64,000 nucleotides of DNA from the NCBI GenBank assembly GCA_964570625.1, contig CAZMYW010000026.1, positions 1-64,000 on the forward strand, written 5' to 3'. Each line of letters opens with the position of its first letter. Position 1 is the stretch's first letter. This stretch comes from JBFLXB01 sp964570625. GTDB lineage: Bacteria > Nitrospirota > Nitrospiria > 2-01-FULL-66-17. Below are positions 52,330-60,859 of this stretch, in pieces. The notes below the pieces were generated by a model. That model ran no database searches, was not told the DNA's origin, and was given only the letters and a program-made list of their open reading frames with translations. The position numbers and the translations under genes were made by a program.

Positions 52330-53506
52330 CCAAGGCTCTCGGAAGATCTGCGTCGTGTTGGTCGATCGGGCCAACTATGGTCGTATGTATCCCGTGATGA
52401 GGATGATCGATGCTGCGCCAGAACTGGAGTTGCTGAACGTCTGTGCCGGCACGATGCTGCTCGAGCGTTTTGGTCAAGCCGAGAAAGTTGTGTTCTCCGA
52501 TGGTTTCAGAATTGATGGTCGCGTCTATGTTGAGGTTGAGGGCTCTGTTCCCACGACAATGGCGAAGAGCATCGGAATGGGAATCATCGAGTTTTCGACG
52601 GAATTTCAGCGTCTGCAGCCAGACATCGTTTTGTTAATCGGCGACCGATATGAGACGCTGGCCGCGGCCATTGCGGCCGCCTATATGAATATCCCGCTGG
52701 CGCACATTCAGGGCGGCGAAGTGTCGGGTTCGATCGATGAAAGTGCGCGGCATGCGATTACCAAGTTTGCACATTTGCATTTCACCTCAACTGAACGTGC
52801 GGCGGAGTATATAAGGAGAATGGGTGAGCGACCGGATTGCGTCTTTAACGTCGGTTGTCCCTCGGGAGACTATATCTCCAATCTAGACCCGGAATTGCCT
52901 CCCGATGTCTTTAACCGCGTGGGAGTGGGTGGAGACATCGACCCGACCGACCCGTTTCTCCTTGTGATTTACCACCCGGTCACAACCCGATTTGGCAGTG
53001 AACGCCATCAGGCCGAGCATCTGATCCAAGCGCTACACCAGCTAGCGCATCCTACGGTCTGGATTTGGCCCAATATAGATGCCGGTGCCGATGATATTTC
53101 CAAAGCGTTGCGTGTTTACCGCGAGCACAATCAGCCTGAGTGGCTTCGTTTGATCAAGAACCTAGATCCGATGACCTTTCAGAGGTGTCTTAAAAGGACT
53201 GTCTGCGCTATCGGCAATTCATCCAGCTTTGTCAGGGACAGCACGTTTACCGGGACTCCGGTGGTGTTGGTAGGAGACCGGCAGGTCGGACGTGAGCACG
53301 GAGAGAACCTTTTGGCTGCTCAACCAGAAACCGATGAGATCACGGTCACTGTTCGCAAACAACTGGCTCACGGACGGTATCCTCCCAGTGCGCTGTATGG
53401 TGACGGTAAAGCGAGTCCGCGTATCGTCGAACACCTAAAGGCATTTGTCCCTTATCCGCAGAAAATGCTGCACTACAGCGTCGACAATGTCAGTGTTAGT
53501 GGTTGA
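52322..53506 (+). CDS. neuC: UDP-GlcNAc 2-epimerase, hydrolysing (NeuC)
   Basis: A 394-aa GT-B-like epimerase that releases ManNAc for NeuB. VVLVDRANYGRMYPVMRMI, LLIGDRYETLAAAIAAAYMNIPLAHIQGGEVSGSIDESARHAITKFAHLHF, IYHPVTT, AIGNSSSFVRDSTFTGTPVVLVGDRQVGREHGENL. TTG 52322 follows GGAGAGAG and overlaps the neuB end by 8 nt. Supports a sialic-type pathway, since no LegB/LegC-type dehydratase or aminotransferase is beside it. Confidence 0.92.
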   Translation: MNNQGSRKICVVLVDRANYGRMYPVMRMIDAAPELELLNVCAGTMLLERFGQAEKVVFSDGFRIDGRVYVEVEGSVPTTMAKSIGMGIIEFSTEFQRLQPDIVLLIGDRYETLAAAIAAAYMNIPLAHIQGGEVSGSIDESARHAITKFAHLHFTSTERAAEYIRRMGERPDCVFNVGCPSGDYISNLDPELPPDVFNRVGVGGDIDPTDPFLLVIYHPVTTRFGSERHQAEHLIQALHQLAHPTVWIWPNIDAGADDISKALRVYREHNQPEWLRLIKNLDPMTFQRCLKRTVCAIGNSSSFVRDSTFTGTPVVLVGDRQVGREHGENLLAAQPETDEITVTVRKQLAHGRYPPSALYGDGKASPRIVEHLKAFVPYPQKMLHYSVDNVSVSG

Positions 53507-54434
53507 ATCTGCTCGCTACAGTCCCCTCGCGCTTGAGACCTACCGCAAGTTGGGGCCTCTCTGGTTGGGAAGTGTGCCGGCTGGAATGGAGCCATGTGTG
53601 TCGCTGCTGGTAGTTCGCCTCGCCCACCGAGTGGATGCCAGGTTTCTGTCTAAATATCCTGCGCTGACGGCGATCGCCAGTGCGACGACCGGCCTTACCC
53701 ACATTGACCTTGAGGCCTGTCGGGAAAGAGACATCCGAGTATTTTCCCTCGCGGAGTGTCGCCAAGCGATTGAGGATGTGACGTCGACATCCGAACTCGC
53801 GCTGGGCCTTATGATCGCGCTGCTACGGCGCATTCCACAGGCGCACCTCAACGTTGTCGTCGACGGAAGATGGGATCGGGATCAGTTCTGTTCGCGGCAA
53901 CTGTCCCGTCTTACCCTCGGAATCGTTGGGCTAGGGCGCATCGGTGGTCATCTGGCCCGCTATGCACATGCCTTGCGGATGCGGGTTATTGCCTGTGATC
54001 CCTACCAACCTCTATCAAGATTTTCTGACTCGGCTGTCGAGCAATGGGAATTGGGGCCACTCTTGGAAGAGGCGGAGATCGTCTCTCTCCACGCCGATCT
54101 GCGGGAAGAGAACGTCGGGCTCTTGGGCGCTCCTGAAATCGCTCGGATGCGAACGGATGCGCTACTCATCAACACGGCTCGAGGGGCTCTGTTGGATGAA
54201 TCCGCTGTTGCCTCGGCCTTGCGTGCGGACAAGCTAGGCGGAGTAGCTGTCGATGTCCTCGCCTCTGAACACTCCTCAAACCCTTGGACAGATTCTCCGT
54301 TAGTTTCAGCCGCCCGAGACGGGTACAACGTTATCCTCACTCCGCACATCGGTGGGTGTACGACGGACGCCATGCATCATACCGAGGAGCATTTGGCAGA
54401 AGCGGTCGTGCGAGCGTTGGTGGGGTCAGTATGA
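53487..54434 (+). CDS. D-isomer-specific 2-hydroxyacid dehydrogenase
   Basis: A 315-aa SerA/GyaR-superfamily enzyme. SATTGLTHIDLEACRERDI, TLGIVGLGRIGGHLARYAHAL (NAD site), LLINTARGALLDESAVASAL, AVDVLASEHSSNPW, and catalytic His in ILTPHIGGCTTDAM. It overlaps neuC by 20 nt and neuA by 4 nt, so it is tightly coupled to sialic-acid genes. Substrate unknown. Confidence 0.88.
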   Translation: MSVLVVESARYSPLALETYRKLGPLWLGSVPAGMEPCVSLLVVRLAHRVDARFLSKYPALTAIASATTGLTHIDLEACRERDIRVFSLAECRQAIEDVTSTSELALGLMIALLRRIPQAHLNVVVDGRWDRDQFCSRQLSRLTLGIVGLGRIGGHLARYAHALRMRVIACDPYQPLSRFSDSAVEQWELGPLLEEAEIVSLHADLREENVGLLGAPEIARMRTDALLINTARGALLDESAVASALRADKLGGVAVDVLASEHSSNPWTDSPLVSAARDGYNVILTPHIGGCTTDAMHHTEEHLAEAVVRALVGSV

Positions 54435-55141
54435 GCGAAGTCCGGGTGCTGGGGTTGCTGCCTGCGCGGAGCGGTTCGAAAGGTGTCCCGGGAAAAAATC
54501 TTCGCCCGTTCCGGGGACGCCCCTTGCTTAGTTGGGCTGCGGCGGCGTTGGCGTCTGCAAAAACCCCAGCGCGTCGTATCTGTAGCACCGACGATCAGGC
54601 AATAGCTCAAGTCGCCGTCTCGGCCGGTCTCGAAGTGCCTTGGCTACGGCCGGCCGTTTTGGCAGGCGACACATCCCTCGTAGTCGACGTGATCGCCCAC
54701 GCTCTCCAAGCCCTCCAGACTGGAGGTGATGCGTCGTATACCCACGTCGCGCTCGTTCAAGCGACAAGCCCAACTGTTACGGCAGGAGATATCGACGCTG
54801 CGGTCAACCTTGCCGTAGAAGGAGAGGCCGACACCGTGATCACGGGCTTCCCGGCTGGACAGAACCACCCGGCGATAATGTTCAGTTTGGCCCAGGATCG
54901 GTCAGTGCGGTGGCTGTTTGAAGGTCGGCAATTAACGGCGAGAAGACAGGACTTTCCGCCGATATTTGTTCGGACAGGGCTGGTCTACGTCATGCGGGCG
55001 TCGGTGGTCACTGAGAAACGGTCGATATATGGAGATCGCATTCTCGCGCTCACCGTGCCAGAGGAGCGGTCACTGACCATCGATACCGAGAGGGATTTTC
55101 GCCTCGGTGAATATCTTGTCGCAGAGATGAATAATGATTGA
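54431..55141 (+). CDS. neuA: CMP-sialic acid synthetase (NeuA-type cytidylyltransferase)
   Basis: A 236-aa enzyme activating the nonulosonic acid with CTP. LGLLPARSGSKGVPGKNLRPFRGRPLLSWA (CTP-binding PARxGSKG), ICSTDDQAIAQVAVSAG, VALVQATSPTVTAGDIDAAV, and C-terminal LTIDTERDFRLGEYL. ATG overlaps the preceding stop by 4 nt. Could handle a modified nonulosonic acid. Confidence 0.9.
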   Translation: MSEVRVLGLLPARSGSKGVPGKNLRPFRGRPLLSWAAAALASAKTPARRICSTDDQAIAQVAVSAGLEVPWLRPAVLAGDTSLVVDVIAHALQALQTGGDASYTHVALVQATSPTVTAGDIDAAVNLAVEGEADTVITGFPAGQNHPAIMFSLAQDRSVRWLFEGRQLTARRQDFPPIFVRTGLVYVMRASVVTEKRSIYGDRILALTVPEERSLTIDTERDFRLGEYLVAEMNND

Positions 55142-55979
55142 TCCGTCTGGTCACGGTCAGAACTTCGACCGTAACTGGCGTGCTCTTCCGGAGGCGCACT
55201 ATCTCCATTGGACGCGTGGGGAACCATCTAACCAAATTCAGCTCGCCTTTCGGCAGCATTGGCTGACTTTCCAGCAGTTAATGGGCCCATCATTCCCCGG
55301 CAGGCAGGTTCTTGAGGTTGGTTGTGGAAGGGGGTCGTTAAGCGCCTATTTCGCCGATGCTGGCTGGGATTGCACGCTATTGGATATTTCACCGGCCGCC
55401 ATCGAAGTGGCCAAGCAAGCATTCGGGGCCCACGGACTGAAGGCGCGATTCGATGTGAACGATTGTCTTGCCTTGCCGTATCCGGAAGGGTCGTTCGATC
55501 TGGTGTTTTCCATCGGATTGCTAGAGCACTTCCAGGATGTCGAACGGGTTGTTGCAGAACAAGTGAGGGCACTCGTTCCTGGCGGACTATTTATCGGATA
55601 CATTGTGCCACATTTGCCGGAAAACGTGCAGAAAGACTATGCCTGGATATGCGACCTTCTGAAGGCGATCCACCCTGTGACTCAAGCTGCCGAAAAGACG
55701 CCGGTCTTCCGTTCTGATACTCCTTCTCCCGCCTACTTGGCTGCGATGGATCGGTCTGGGTTAGTGAGGCTGGGCGCCTCTGGCGCATACCCATTACCGA
55801 TGATCAGTCACTCGACAGAGTTCCCATTCACCTTGCTACCTCCCATTGCCGAGGGTGTGCTCGTTCGACATTTTTCTGAGATTCTTGATCGGCGACGCGC
55901 AGAGCTAGGCGGACGAAATCCTTGGTTATGCGATGAGGGTTTTGGCCAGGCATTTCTGGTTTGGGGAACCAAACCATAG
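55134..55979 (+). CDS. SAM-dependent methyltransferase
   Basis: A 281-aa class I methyltransferase. VLEVGCGRGSLSAYFADAGW (motif I), CTLLDISPAAIEVAKQAF, DLVFSIGLLEHFQDVERVVAEQVRALVPGG. Overlaps neuA by 8 nt. The likely target is the nonulosonic acid or another O-unit sugar (context inference). Confidence 0.86.
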   Translation: MIDPSGHGQNFDRNWRALPEAHYLHWTRGEPSNQIQLAFRQHWLTFQQLMGPSFPGRQVLEVGCGRGSLSAYFADAGWDCTLLDISPAAIEVAKQAFGAHGLKARFDVNDCLALPYPEGSFDLVFSIGLLEHFQDVERVVAEQVRALVPGGLFIGYIVPHLPENVQKDYAWICDLLKAIHPVTQAAEKTPVFRSDTPSPAYLAAMDRSGLVRLGASGAYPLPMISHSTEFPFTLLPPIAEGVLVRHFSEILDRRRAELGGRNPWLCDEGFGQAFLVWGTKP

Positions 55980-56078
55980 GGACGCACTGACATACCAACC
56001 GGCCGGAGACAAATACTGCGTGGGCGCCATGTGCGCACGCAATCCTAATCGGCCGAAAGGTTCAGTGTGTAGAATCTT

Positions 56079-57647
56079 ATGCGAATAGTTTTTGGATCAC
56101 ACGGAAGCATCCTACAGGTGTTTTGCGAACTGGACCAGCGCCTTCGGGCCGGGGGACAGATAACCGGAAGCGCATATTGGATTGCCGACTCGCAGTACTA
56201 TTTCTCGAACCGCGGTAGGTTTCCGATCTTGTCCGACCCATCGGTCGAACAACTGTTCGAATGGCGCTTCACGGCTCCTTCTGGGGTCAGTGCTGTCGAA
56301 GAGAAACGACGCGACGCGTTGGATATTCGTTATGGCGCCTTCGACCTCTGGAAGGCGATTCTCGCCGACCGGCGGTTGCTTTATGGGAAGCTGGTAAAAG
56401 TGCGGCAGTCCTATGCCGGGCGATTCAACCACGAGGCACTGTGCGACATCGTGTATGGGACGCTTGATGCATTGGATCGACTGATCGATCGGATGGCTCC
56501 AGATGCTATTGTGACTTTTGTGCCAGCGACCTACGGCGACTATTTGCTCGCTCTTATCGCCAAAGCACGGGACATTCGCTATCTGCAACTCCGGTCGACG
56601 AAGGTGAAGAACCTGGTCACATTCGCCGACGGGTTGGGGGCGATTTCGAACCACATTGCCTCACGTTACCGCAGCAACATCGAGAGCGGTACAGGTTATC
56701 CCCACGAGGTGGCGGCATCCGAATTCATTGCGCGAGCGACTGAGCGGCCGATAGACTACGAGGGGACCGTGGTACGGTCTCGTCTGCCGCTGTCGAGTCG
56801 GCTTGTGACCGGTGTGGCCAAGCTGGCCGGAGCGCTACGAAACCATTTTGCGCCACTGAATGGCGAAGTTGCGAAAGACAACCACGTTCCTCCGGCCATG
56901 GGTACCTATTTGCATGGCGTGCTCTTGCAGACGTGGCATCGGTACGACGCGATCAAGGCCATGCGGGGGCGCATGCTCACTCTGGCTCAGGCGCAGGAAA
57001 CTCCTTATCTTTTTTATCCGCTTCATTCTGAGCCGGAGATTGCGTTGTCCGTTTATGGTCGTGACCATCAGAATCAGATCGAGACACTACGCCGGTTGGG
57101 GCAGTCGTTGCCGCTACGTTGGCGGCTCGTAGTCAAGGAACATCCTCGCGGCATGGGTTATCGGACGGCAGGCTATTACAGATGCCTGCTCGAGATACCA
57201 AACCTATGGTTTGCTGACCCGGAATCACGACCGTTTTATTGGGTTGAGCAGGCTCAGGCGGTGGCTACGGTCAGCGGGTTCGTGGGCTTCGAGGCGCTGA
57301 TGATTGGTCGTCCTGTCTTGGTGTTGGGCGACGTAGCGTTTTCGATTCTTCCGCGCCATATGGTGCGCAAGATTGAGGCGTTGTCAGATTTCAGCGGCCA
57401 GTTGGAGGACCTCCTGAAAACGTTCTGCCGCGACGAGGCCGCGCTGTGCGCCTTCGTGGCCGCATGCATGGAGGAGGGCGTTGCCGTCAACCTCTACAGC
57501 GACCTTTTAGCGAAACCCGGTCGAAGTCGTACCGCAGAGGCCAGCGTCGAAACCCAATACGCTGCTCTTGCATCGATCCTTTCCCGCCGTCTAACCGATC
57601 ACACGACTGCGATAGGGCTACAAGATGTACGACAAAATGCAGATTGA
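56079..57647 (+). CDS. Capsule-synthesis-type protein (KpsC/KpsS-like fold)
   Basis: A 522-aa protein without membrane segments. The C-terminal half has FYPLHSEPEIALSVYGRDHQNQ, RWRLVVKEHPRGMGYR, and ATVSGFVGFEALMIGRPVLVLGDVAF, typical of capsule_synth/surface-carbohydrate transferases with a GT-B-like core. The N-terminal half (RIVFGSHGSILQVFCELDQRL) may bind the acceptor. Probably a glycosyltransferase using an activated ulosonic or other acid; exact reaction unknown. The next gene overlaps its 3' end by 23 nt. Confidence 0.72.
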   Translation: MRIVFGSHGSILQVFCELDQRLRAGGQITGSAYWIADSQYYFSNRGRFPILSDPSVEQLFEWRFTAPSGVSAVEEKRRDALDIRYGAFDLWKAILADRRLLYGKLVKVRQSYAGRFNHEALCDIVYGTLDALDRLIDRMAPDAIVTFVPATYGDYLLALIAKARDIRYLQLRSTKVKNLVTFADGLGAISNHIASRYRSNIESGTGYPHEVAASEFIARATERPIDYEGTVVRSRLPLSSRLVTGVAKLAGALRNHFAPLNGEVAKDNHVPPAMGTYLHGVLLQTWHRYDAIKAMRGRMLTLAQAQETPYLFYPLHSEPEIALSVYGRDHQNQIETLRRLGQSLPLRWRLVVKEHPRGMGYRTAGYYRCLLEIPNLWFADPESRPFYWVEQAQAVATVSGFVGFEALMIGRPVLVLGDVAFSILPRHMVRKIEALSDFSGQLEDLLKTFCRDEAALCAFVAACMEEGVAVNLYSDLLAKPGRSRTAEASVETQYAALASILSRRLTDHTTAIGLQDVRQNAD

Positions 57648-58440
57648 GTTCCGTGTCCGGGAACTCGGGGCAGTCCAGCCTTGGAACCACGACTATATGT
57701 TGCCTCATGGTGTCAGGACACGCCCTGACCATCAGGTGTCGCATGGCAAGAATTGTGTGAAACTGGCTCGGTTACAGCCGGTGTTCGACGCGATCGGATT
57801 GCATGGCAAGACGGTGTTGGACGTAGGCTGCAATGAGGGTTTTTTCTCGCTGCACCTGTTCCAGGCGGGTGCCAATGTCCTAGGTATCGACGCGGATCAT
57901 AACCGGATCGATAAGGCGCGTTTCGTCGTTGGCACACTTGAAATGAGTGACAACGTTCGGTTCGAAGTGATGGACATCTACTCGGATAGCTTCAAGGCGC
58001 TCCCTCGCTTCGACCTCTGTCTGTGCCTGGGCTTCCTCCATCGGATTCCTGATCCGGTGCGTGCGTTAGCGGCATTGTCCGATCGATCGGACATGATGGT
58101 CTTCGAATGGAAGGCCCTGAAATTCGGTCCCCATGACGACGCCTTCGCGTATTTCTCGCCTAAGGATATCAACGAGGCGGATCCCTACGGTACCGAATAT
58201 TGGTTGTTGAGTTGTGCGGCGGTCGAACGGATCATGCGTCGCTTCGGTTTCCGCTACTTCTATCGGATTGACGATCCTCGCCAGAGACGCGCAATCATGG
58301 TGGTAGCTCGGCATCACCATCCCCTGTTTGACAGGCCTAACGTCGTAGTGCATCGCGGACGTATACGATCGCTACTCAGCCACACCAAGCGGTTCCTGAA
58401 GACTGCGATGGGCGTCATTACCGGGCGCGTGAATGCTTGA
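57625..58440 (+). CDS. SAM-dependent methyltransferase (CmoB/DUF1698-like)
   Basis: A 271-aa protein with LHGKTVLDVGCNEGFFSLHLFQAGANVLGID, as in CmoB-type enzymes and many glycan-cluster methyltransferases, then DLCLCLGFLHRIPDPVRALAAL. The early LGAVQPWNHDYMLPHGV segment is shared with sugar methyltransferases. Overlaps genes on both sides, so it belongs to the same operon. Target unknown. Confidence 0.82.
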   Translation: MYDKMQIEFRVRELGAVQPWNHDYMLPHGVRTRPDHQVSHGKNCVKLARLQPVFDAIGLHGKTVLDVGCNEGFFSLHLFQAGANVLGIDADHNRIDKARFVVGTLEMSDNVRFEVMDIYSDSFKALPRFDLCLCLGFLHRIPDPVRALAALSDRSDMMVFEWKALKFGPHDDAFAYFSPKDINEADPYGTEYWLLSCAAVERIMRRFGFRYFYRIDDPRQRRAIMVVARHHHPLFDRPNVVVHRGRIRSLLSHTKRFLKTAMGVITGRVNA

Positions 58441-59170
58441 CCAAGTGGCATGCCGCGTCCGTTACAGTGTTGGGAACGGGGTGCGCTTCGTAACGAGACC
58501 CTGGAGGCAATGGACGATAGCGCCAGAAGAGGCGACGACGATATTCGCTTGTGGATTTGGCGTCAATGGCTGGAATCATTTGTGCCGCACGATAGCGGAG
58601 ATCAGCGGTGATCCAAACATCCCTCCGCAGGCGACGACATTGTGGCGCTACCTGAAGTGGTTTCAGCCGGCGAGTATTTCCGCCCTTGCAGGTTCCGACG
58701 GACTTGCTTTGCCGCCTTTTGTATATCCATGGGGGACATTTAGATCCGGCGTTGTCGAGACAGATAAGTCAGCGGAGCGATCGCGATTCTGTGGGCCCTC
58801 CGAGGACGCATTCATCATCGACGAGTTCGAGCGGATGAAGGCGCTGTATGCCCAAATGCGAGAGAGCGGTTACCGGCCCACGACATTCCCCCATTCGTTC
58901 ATCGGTGGTACGTGGCTAATCTCTCTGGTGGGCCAGCGGCGATTCGTCGTGCTTCAAGGCAATCACCGCATGGCGATACTTGCGCACCTTGGATGGCGAG
59001 GGATAGCGGTGCGGACCATCCCAGGTTATCTTTCCGCGATTTATGAGAGAGACATCAAGACGTGGCCGCTAGTGAGCCGTGGCTCTTGTAGCGAGGAGCA
59101 TGCCCGCGCGATATTCGACCTCTTTTTTCGTGAGTCAGGTTTTCAGATCGCTAAACACCTTGCTGGATAG
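58433..59170 (+). CDS. Unknown protein with ParB/Srx-like motif
   Basis: A 245-aa protein not firmly recognised. The segment RRFVVLQGNHRMAILAHLGW resembles the GNHR/GHHR signature of the ParB/sulfiredoxin fold, which includes small-molecule kinases such as SbnI. The N-terminus has VRYSVGNGVRFVTRPWRQW and a possible Cys/His patch (NGWNHLCRTI). It starts within the previous gene by 8 nt. In this setting it may modify a sugar or precursor; that is inference. Confidence 0.6.
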   Translation: MLDQVACRVRYSVGNGVRFVTRPWRQWTIAPEEATTIFACGFGVNGWNHLCRTIAEISGDPNIPPQATTLWRYLKWFQPASISALAGSDGLALPPFVYPWGTFRSGVVETDKSAERSRFCGPSEDAFIIDEFERMKALYAQMRESGYRPTTFPHSFIGGTWLISLVGQRRFVVLQGNHRMAILAHLGWRGIAVRTIPGYLSAIYERDIKTWPLVSRGSCSEEHARAIFDLFFRESGFQIAKHLAG

Positions 59171-59192
59171 TACAGCGGCATAGGAAGGCGGT

Positions 59193-60767
59193 ATGACTCC
59201 TGGGGACGCCCCATCGAAGCGGCAGACTGGCCGTAATATCGTCGCGATCTGGGCCAATCGCCTTCTCGCCATTCTCGCCCCCCTGATAGTCACCCCTATT
59301 GTGACCCACCATTTTGGATTGGAATTGATCGGCGTGTGGTTGATGGCGACGCAGATCGCCAGCCACCTCATGCTGTTCGATGCCGGATTAGCGAATAGTC
59401 TCGTCCGCCTCCTTGCCGGCCAGCACGCAGTGCTCGACACGCGCAAGGGATCGAGTTATCTGGCAACGGCGTTCTATGTTCTGCTAGGGTTCGGTCTCCT
59501 CCTACTCCTGGCCGCGCCGTTCCTCGCTGCAGGGTTCGTGTGGTCTCTGCATCTCACCACTGAGAACACACCGGGTGTCGATATGCTGGCGCTGCTCGCA
59601 GTCATCTATGTCGCCGTGAGTCTGCCTTTGCGCGTGGGCCATGGCCTGCTTGCCGGCGTGCATCGCTTTGATAGCATCCAGTTATGGGATTCGTTCGCTA
59701 TTGCCATACGGTTAGGGCTGGTCCTCGCGGTGTTTCGTTGGTGGCAGCCCAGCCTAGTTGATCTGGGTCTGATCGTATTTGGTTCGGGATTGTTCAGCGT
59801 GGCGGCGGTGTTCGTGCAAGGCCTTCGCCTCAACCCCTTGTTATCCTTGCGTCCCTCCAGCGTTTCCCGAACTGCGCTGGGAGACCTGTCCTCAATGGGT
59901 GGTGCGGCACTTCTAGCAACAGTCGCTTCCGTCCTGCTGATGCAAAGCAGTTCCCTCCTGACCGGCTATACGATCGGTCCAGACGCCGTGGCGCTCGTCG
60001 CTTTTCCGCTGATGATCTATACCTCTCTCACACCATTCCTGATGACATTGCCGCTGATTGTCACGCCTATTGCCGCAGGGATCTCGTCGAAGGGAGAAGT
60101 GGAAAAACTGTTGCCGATGTTCATTATGACCGCCCGCTATCAGGCGTCAGCTGCGCTTCTTCTGTTCCTTGGCGTCATCGTTCTCGGCGATACGCTGATC
60201 ACGGGTTGGCTTTCAGGCCCAAAGTTAGGGCCGGTCGAATTACAGACGGTAACGGCAGGCATCGTCATTCTATTCGCAGGGTTTGCGGTCTCTTCGATTG
60301 CACAGATGGGCCGGTCCATCCTGAATTCCGTCGGATGGCACTGGTCTGTTGCCGTCATAGAGCTCATGACCGCAATCGGCGGGTTGGCGTTGGGATATCT
60401 TCTAACCCAATACCCCCAGCTCGGGGTGCTCGGCGTCGCGGTTGGTATCACCACGACGTTGATAGTACGCGGGCTATTCTGTTACCCGGTGATGCTTGCC
60501 CGGTTTTTCGCGACGTCGCCCGTGATGTTATTGATCAAGGTTCTGGGTTTGCCAGCGAGTATCGTAGGCGTGACGGCCTTGGTGGGCTGGGCGATCGGTG
60601 GAAGACTTGGTGGCGTTGTTGTTGGTCATGACATCGTGGCTCTGATCGGGGTCTGGGTTGTGCCAGTACTTTGCTGGATTGTATTCACTTGGTATTTGGT
60701 CGTTCCGGCTGGCCACCGGGAGATCCTCTTGGTATATCTTGGCCGGAGGAAAGAGGCGACGTCATAA
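59193..60767 (+). CDS. Polysaccharide flippase (Wzx, MOP superfamily)
   Basis: A 524-aa membrane protein with about 12-14 hydrophobic segments. NIVAIWANRLLAILAPLIVTP, FGLELIGVWLMATQIASHL, FDAGLANSLVRLLAG match Wzx-type flippases that move undecaprenyl-linked O-units across the inner membrane. GGAAGG precedes ATG 59193. Its presence with Wzy- and Wzz-type proteins indicates the Wzx/Wzy pathway. Confidence 0.88.
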   Translation: MTPGDAPSKRQTGRNIVAIWANRLLAILAPLIVTPIVTHHFGLELIGVWLMATQIASHLMLFDAGLANSLVRLLAGQHAVLDTRKGSSYLATAFYVLLGFGLLLLLAAPFLAAGFVWSLHLTTENTPGVDMLALLAVIYVAVSLPLRVGHGLLAGVHRFDSIQLWDSFAIAIRLGLVLAVFRWWQPSLVDLGLIVFGSGLFSVAAVFVQGLRLNPLLSLRPSSVSRTALGDLSSMGGAALLATVASVLLMQSSSLLTGYTIGPDAVALVAFPLMIYTSLTPFLMTLPLIVTPIAAGISSKGEVEKLLPMFIMTARYQASAALLLFLGVIVLGDTLITGWLSGPKLGPVELQTVTAGIVILFAGFAVSSIAQMGRSILNSVGWHWSVAVIELMTAIGGLALGYLLTQYPQLGVLGVAVGITTTLIVRGLFCYPVMLARFFATSPVMLLIKVLGLPASIVGVTALVGWAIGGRLGGVVVGHDIVALIGVWVVPVLCWIVFTWYLVVPAGHREILLVYLGRRKEATS

Positions 60768-60859
60768 CAGCACCCGAGGGTCGGCGTTGCGTCGAGCGGT
60801 GCCTGTTAGCGAAAATAGGACTTGTTCCTGGAAGGCAGGTTAAGGATGAGACACCTCAC

